Of a stretch of DNA of 64,000 nt, positions 60,459 through 64,000 are shown in pieces. Location: contig CM018604.1 of NCBI GenBank assembly GCA_009192285.1, positions 5,365,746 to 5,429,745 on the forward strand. The letters are read 5' to 3'. Numbering within the stretch: the first letter of the stretch is position 1; each line of letters begins with the position of its first letter. Source of the DNA: Morchella semilibera (taxonomy: Eukaryota > Ascomycota > Pezizomycetes > Pezizales > Morchellaceae). The notes under the pieces are model-generated. The model was not told the origin of the DNA, did no database searches, and saw only the letters and a list, made by a program, of their open reading frames with translations. Made by a program: the position numbers and the translations under genes.

Positions 60459-63088
60459 ATGTTAAATTCTACGGCATCAAGAGCAATTGCTCCCACAACA
60501 GCTTGTCTACAGCTTCGCATCTCTGCATTGCGATTGACTTCCAGACATTATGCAAAACCTTCCTATCAACCTGCGCCGAGAAGATATAACGGTGGCGATA
60601 CCCCACGTGAGGATCGCGGGAATTCATATAGACCCCGCGGATATAATGAGCATCAGTCCGACTCTCGTGGCTCAGGATATAATGGTCCCAGCGGGGGTGG
60701 TAGGGGTGAACGTCGAACAAATACTAGAAGAGATGGGCGGGAGTACACATCCGAAGGTTATAAACTACCCCGTGTAGGAAGAAATACGGGGTATGAGGAC
60801 CGCAAATATAACAAACGTCAAGATACTCGTGAGCGCCAGCCTGCCAGCTCCAAGGATGGCGAGACTGACTGGTTGGCCCCGAGGAAAAAGAAGAGTAAGA
60901 CGGTAGAAGACTCAATAGTTCCTCAATTAACCCAGGATGAACTCCGGTCAATATTTTCGCAGGAGGTGTGGTCAATCTCAGGCTTTTGTGTCAAAGTTTG
61001 GACTGCTGATACTTTCAACTCTTTTGTAGTTATTCGTATTCCGCTGCGATCTAAACGCTACCCAGATTACCTCAGCCATGTTCTCATATCCCCAGCTTCG
61101 CGATGTTGGTATTCTCACTTCACATGACGTTTCTAACCTCGCGCGCCAACTCCACACCCATTATCGTCTTGATGCCATTGATAGGGAGGTTCTCCCACAT
61201 ATCAAGACCCTTATTGCAGATATCAAAGGTGGCAAAGTGCCCGGAAACCCATTGGCAAGTGTACATATCTTATCTTGCCTAAAGGAAATGGAAGAATTCG
61301 ATTTGGCCAATGATTTTTGGAAATGGTTGGAACCTCAGAGTGAGGAACACACTGATGCGCGGGTTTATGGTGCCGCTATCGAGTGTCTTGCATATCAGGG
61401 TGCAATGTTGGATGTCATGGAAGATATGTATACCGAAGCCCTTGAGCGCTACTCAGATTCCACTGTCCCAACAATCGCCCGCGACACTGGTAAAGGGACT
61501 AGGATTATGCTTTTTCAGGGCATCATCACGGCTCGTCTTCTGCATGGTGATTGGCAAGCTGCTTACGAAGGCTTCGATATCTGTGTCCGTCTTTATCCCA
61601 CACTTACTCCTCCACGTATCTACGAACTTATAATCTACGAGCGCTCTGTAAAGGAAGCATACATTGCGTTCCTCATGGCTTGTCGAGCTGGCACCCCACC
61701 TAAACCCACTGTACTTACACCACTACTCAAGCAGTTGTGGAGTGAGACGGGGGATGTCAGGGCTATGATACGTGCGTTGTATGCGTTTGTAGGTTCGGGG
61801 GGCAAACCGTCCTTCCAACATCTTAACAGTCTAATTGGTGGGGTTTTTGGGACAATTGGCCAGGTGCCAAAGAATGCTAGAAGTGGACAGGTGTGGGATG
61901 AGGTTTTTGAAAATGCGATGGCATTTACTAGAAGCCTTATCGGTGCTTTTTCGAAGGCTGGAGTGCAACCCTCGCTATCAACATTCAATACAATCATAAC
62001 GATAGGAGGAAAGCTAGAACGGATGGATCTTGTGTATGGAGGATTGAAGGAATTGGCGTCTGCAGGGATGGAGCCAAATATAATTACCTACAGAATAATC
62101 TTAAACGCATTCGGTGAACTCAAAGAAACAGAATCTGTCAGACAAAGCTGGTTAGATCTTTGCAATGCTAAAGCAGAGCTTGGGGAACCTTTTGATTCCA
62201 AAGATACCATGGCCCTAGTCAGAGTATGGCTTCTTCCCCTCTATATCCAATATCATTCTAACTTATTTGTAGGCTTGTGTTCGCACTGATCAAACAGACT
62301 TTTGCCGCTTTGAACTCAATCGTCTTAAGGACACCCTGAGCTGGCACTTATATCGCTCTTCTATGGATATGATCAACCGGGAGAAGCAAAACCAATTCAA
62401 CGAGGGTCTCGCTACGGAAATCTCGGACCCTAGTCCTATGTTCCCCATTTCACAGTCAAGCCAAAGCGAATTGCGGGGGGAAATTGAACAACTTGAGAAG
62501 GTCTTGGTTTCCTCACAAATCCACGACTTTACAACTTCAACAATGCCTCTAGTATTCCCTCCCAGCCGCAGCAAGCAGAGCGTGGTTGATATCGACTCCT
62601 CCTCACCGTCATTCGGACCTGAAATCCCGCAGACGGAGCTACAGAAGTTCTATGACACCCTCACTTCTTCGGCATCAAAGGTCGATATTGGTGAAGACCC
62701 GCTGCGCCGAACTGTAACAGGATATTCTGTTCAAGATCTGCGATTCGAAAACTGGCGTAGTGTGAACCGTCTCTTATACGAGGCAGAGGTTCATGAAAGG
62801 GAGAAGAAGGAAGCACTGGTTAGGCGCTCTAAGTCGCGCGCCATAAGGGAAGGAGTTGTCGACCCAGATACTCCTACCGAAAGTAAGGACAAACAGGAAA
62901 TCCGAAGGCTCTTCGGTGTTGAGGAGCGAGCAAAGAAGAGGATCGAGGAAATTAAGAAAGGTATGCAGGTGGTGGACATTGCGAGAAAATCTGGGGAGCG
63001 CTGGAAGAAGGAGGAATTGAATGTTAGGAGGCGGATGGGTGGCGAGCTGAAGGAACCGATGAAAATAAGTAAGGATATCATAACTTAA
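60459..63088 (+). CDS. Mitochondrial PPR protein, CIA84-like, 3 exons
   Basis: Exons 60459-60965, 61030-62223 and 62273-63088 (introns 64 and 49 bp) encode 838 aa. The N-terminus is a clear mitochondrial presequence (MLNSTASRAIAPTTACLQLR...RHYAKPS, with a cleavage-type RHYA). Residues 40-165 are Arg/Gly/Tyr-rich and disordered. Residues about 170-590 are helical with pentatricopeptide-like repeats: DFWKWLEPQ, YGAAIECLAYQGAMLDVMED, GDWQAAYEGFDICVRLYPTL, GAFSKAGVQPSLSTFNTIIT and ELASAGMEPNIITYRIILNA. The C-terminal 250 residues are charged and partly coiled coil. Layout and these strings recall CIA84, the fungal assembly chaperone for the membrane arm of complex I, but this is from memory of the family; another fungal PPR organellar RNA factor is the alternative. 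An in-frame extension upstream of the chosen ATG would mask the presequence. Confidence 0.8.
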
Positions 63089-63235
63089 GGGGCAAGGGTA
63101 TGTTTGAATATTTTTGTGTATAGTATCAGTTAGAGATTAGCGTCATATATTATCACTCCGTTGTCCCCTTTGTCAACATTGACATATTTATTTTATTTCC
63201 CTATCAAGTACATATAACTTGTCGTTCGTGGCACT

Positions 63236-63538
63236 TTATGTGTATTCAACCGATACATGGATTACAGCTCCTATATACATACCGGGGTTTCTGGTGGGGT
63301 TGCTGTAATATACATGTACCCTATCCTTTGTCGAGGCGATAAAATTTACTACTGAATCCTTGACTAGAACACTACTAGGTAAAGATATATCATAAGTCCC
63401 GACAGGCGGTCCTCTCGGGAATAATCCCCTAGCGCAGTTCTGTACGTGCGTAGTAAGAACCCCTTCCTCTTTGATCGTTTTCTCTATGAATTCTAGGAAT
63501 TTAAAGAGAGCAGTTGTAGCGAATTGTGTGTCGTTCAT
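63236..63538 (-). CDS. Small orphan protein (100 aa), possibly partial
   Basis: ATG at 63538 to TAA at 63236. Balanced composition (KFLEFIEKTIKEEG, then GTYDISLPSSVLVKDSVVNF and TKDRVHVYYSNPTRNP) looks more like real protein than the shadows around it, and alternating strand-like segments suggest a beta-rich fold. No family recognised. A GTATGTAT donor-like site at about 63284 leaves open that the coding part ends earlier and continues in another exon. It lies 150 bp from the 3' end of the convergent PPR gene. Confidence 0.3.
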   Translation of the reverse strand: MNDTQFATTALFKFLEFIEKTIKEEGVLTTHVQNCARGLFPRGPPVGTYDISLPSSVLVKDSVVNFIASTKDRVHVYYSNPTRNPGMYIGAVIHVSVEYT

Positions 63539-64000
63539 AGTCACTTAAAAACCAGGGGGCTCTAATCTAAATCCACTGCGATGGTGAGTGAACAATTACA
63601 CGAGACTGTGGGTACTTTTACTTAGTGAGTTCATCCATCAATCATGGACCATCACATGATTGTTGGATCCACACAATATCACTCGGGCCAGTCTTCGCAT
63701 CCAATTGGGTGACAGCACTTCCATGTTTCACTCTCACTGAATCTGCCAAGAAACCATATCCTTGGTATTTCTCTTCAAGCCGGGGTTCTCGGGGTTTGTT
63801 GTATCGGCCCGTATAATCTTTGGCGTGGAATTTGATTGTATGTGTTTGTATTGCTTATGTAGTAGCACATGAGTTAATTCATGAGAGGGAGATTGATGGT
63901 CCATGTCCCGCTCTCAAAATCTCCAGTTCTTCCGAGTCCTTCAAACATAGCAGATTACGCTGCACAGGCGGATCCAATTGACCGCAGGTAAGCTGTCGAC
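63539..64000. other. Window edge, nothing recognised
   Basis: No supported frame. A plus-strand frame at 63625-63816 has no features of a gene. The last 200 bases could belong to a gene beyond the edge. Confidence 0.4.

Noticed and set aside
1-64000. tRNA genes
   Set aside because: Scanned both strands for TpsiC-type GGTTCAA/GGTTCGA; the hits (e.g. 3232, 15180, 19390) lack D-arm and acceptor pairing.

Overview
The window is nuclear DNA of a filamentous ascomycete. Genes are split by short introns (48-187 bp) with GTATGT/GTAAGT-type donors and CTAAC/CTAAT branch sites, and the conserved proteins are of fungal type: a fused ATP-grasp/AIR-carboxylase Ade2, a Trk potassium transporter, Gpi10, Cdc23 and a probable CIA84-like PPR protein. 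Very long intergenic tracts, many lineage-specific small genes and poly-A/T and poly-C/G runs suggest a repeat-inflated Pezizomycete genome of the truffle type; that placement is an inference. No tRNA, rRNA, CRISPR array or intact transposase/reverse transcriptase was seen.

Layout. 1-7.7 kb: gene-poor, AT-rich, with a tiny poly(A) retro-insertion. 7.7-17.9 kb, all minus strand: FCF1 (rRNA processing), an RA-PH adaptor-like protein, and ADE2 (purine synthesis); a long imperfect hairpin lies at about 15 kb. 19.9-21.3 kb, plus: an IBR-only zinc protein behind a TATA box and a possible multi-intron leader. 21.3-28.4 kb: nearly empty. 28.4-31.0 kb, plus: glycogen synthase, complete in architecture but broken by six 1-bp indels. 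31-36 kb: small lineage-specific genes and a degenerate minisatellite. 36.5-40.7 kb, minus: ERG20 and two orphan membrane proteins. 42-46.2 kb, plus: GPI10 and CDC23/APC8. 47.3-54.8 kb, minus: a TFIIIC triple-barrel protein, a low-complexity orphan and TRK. 54.8-59.3 kb: non-coding. 59.3-63.1 kb: RET3 (coatomer zeta, one frameshift) and a mitochondrial PPR protein, divergent from one 493-bp promoter.

The genes are mostly unrelated housekeeping functions (ribosome biogenesis, purines, isoprenoids, GPI anchors, glycogen, anaphase control, COPI, K+ uptake, Pol III transcription); no biosynthetic cluster is apparent. The most notable points are the cluster of single-base frameshifts in conserved genes, the IBR-only protein, a small RING-like zinc protein, the foldback element, and a strongly over-represented palindrome TACATGTA confined to non-coding DNA. 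Exon coordinates were worked out by hand from splice consensus and protein conservation.
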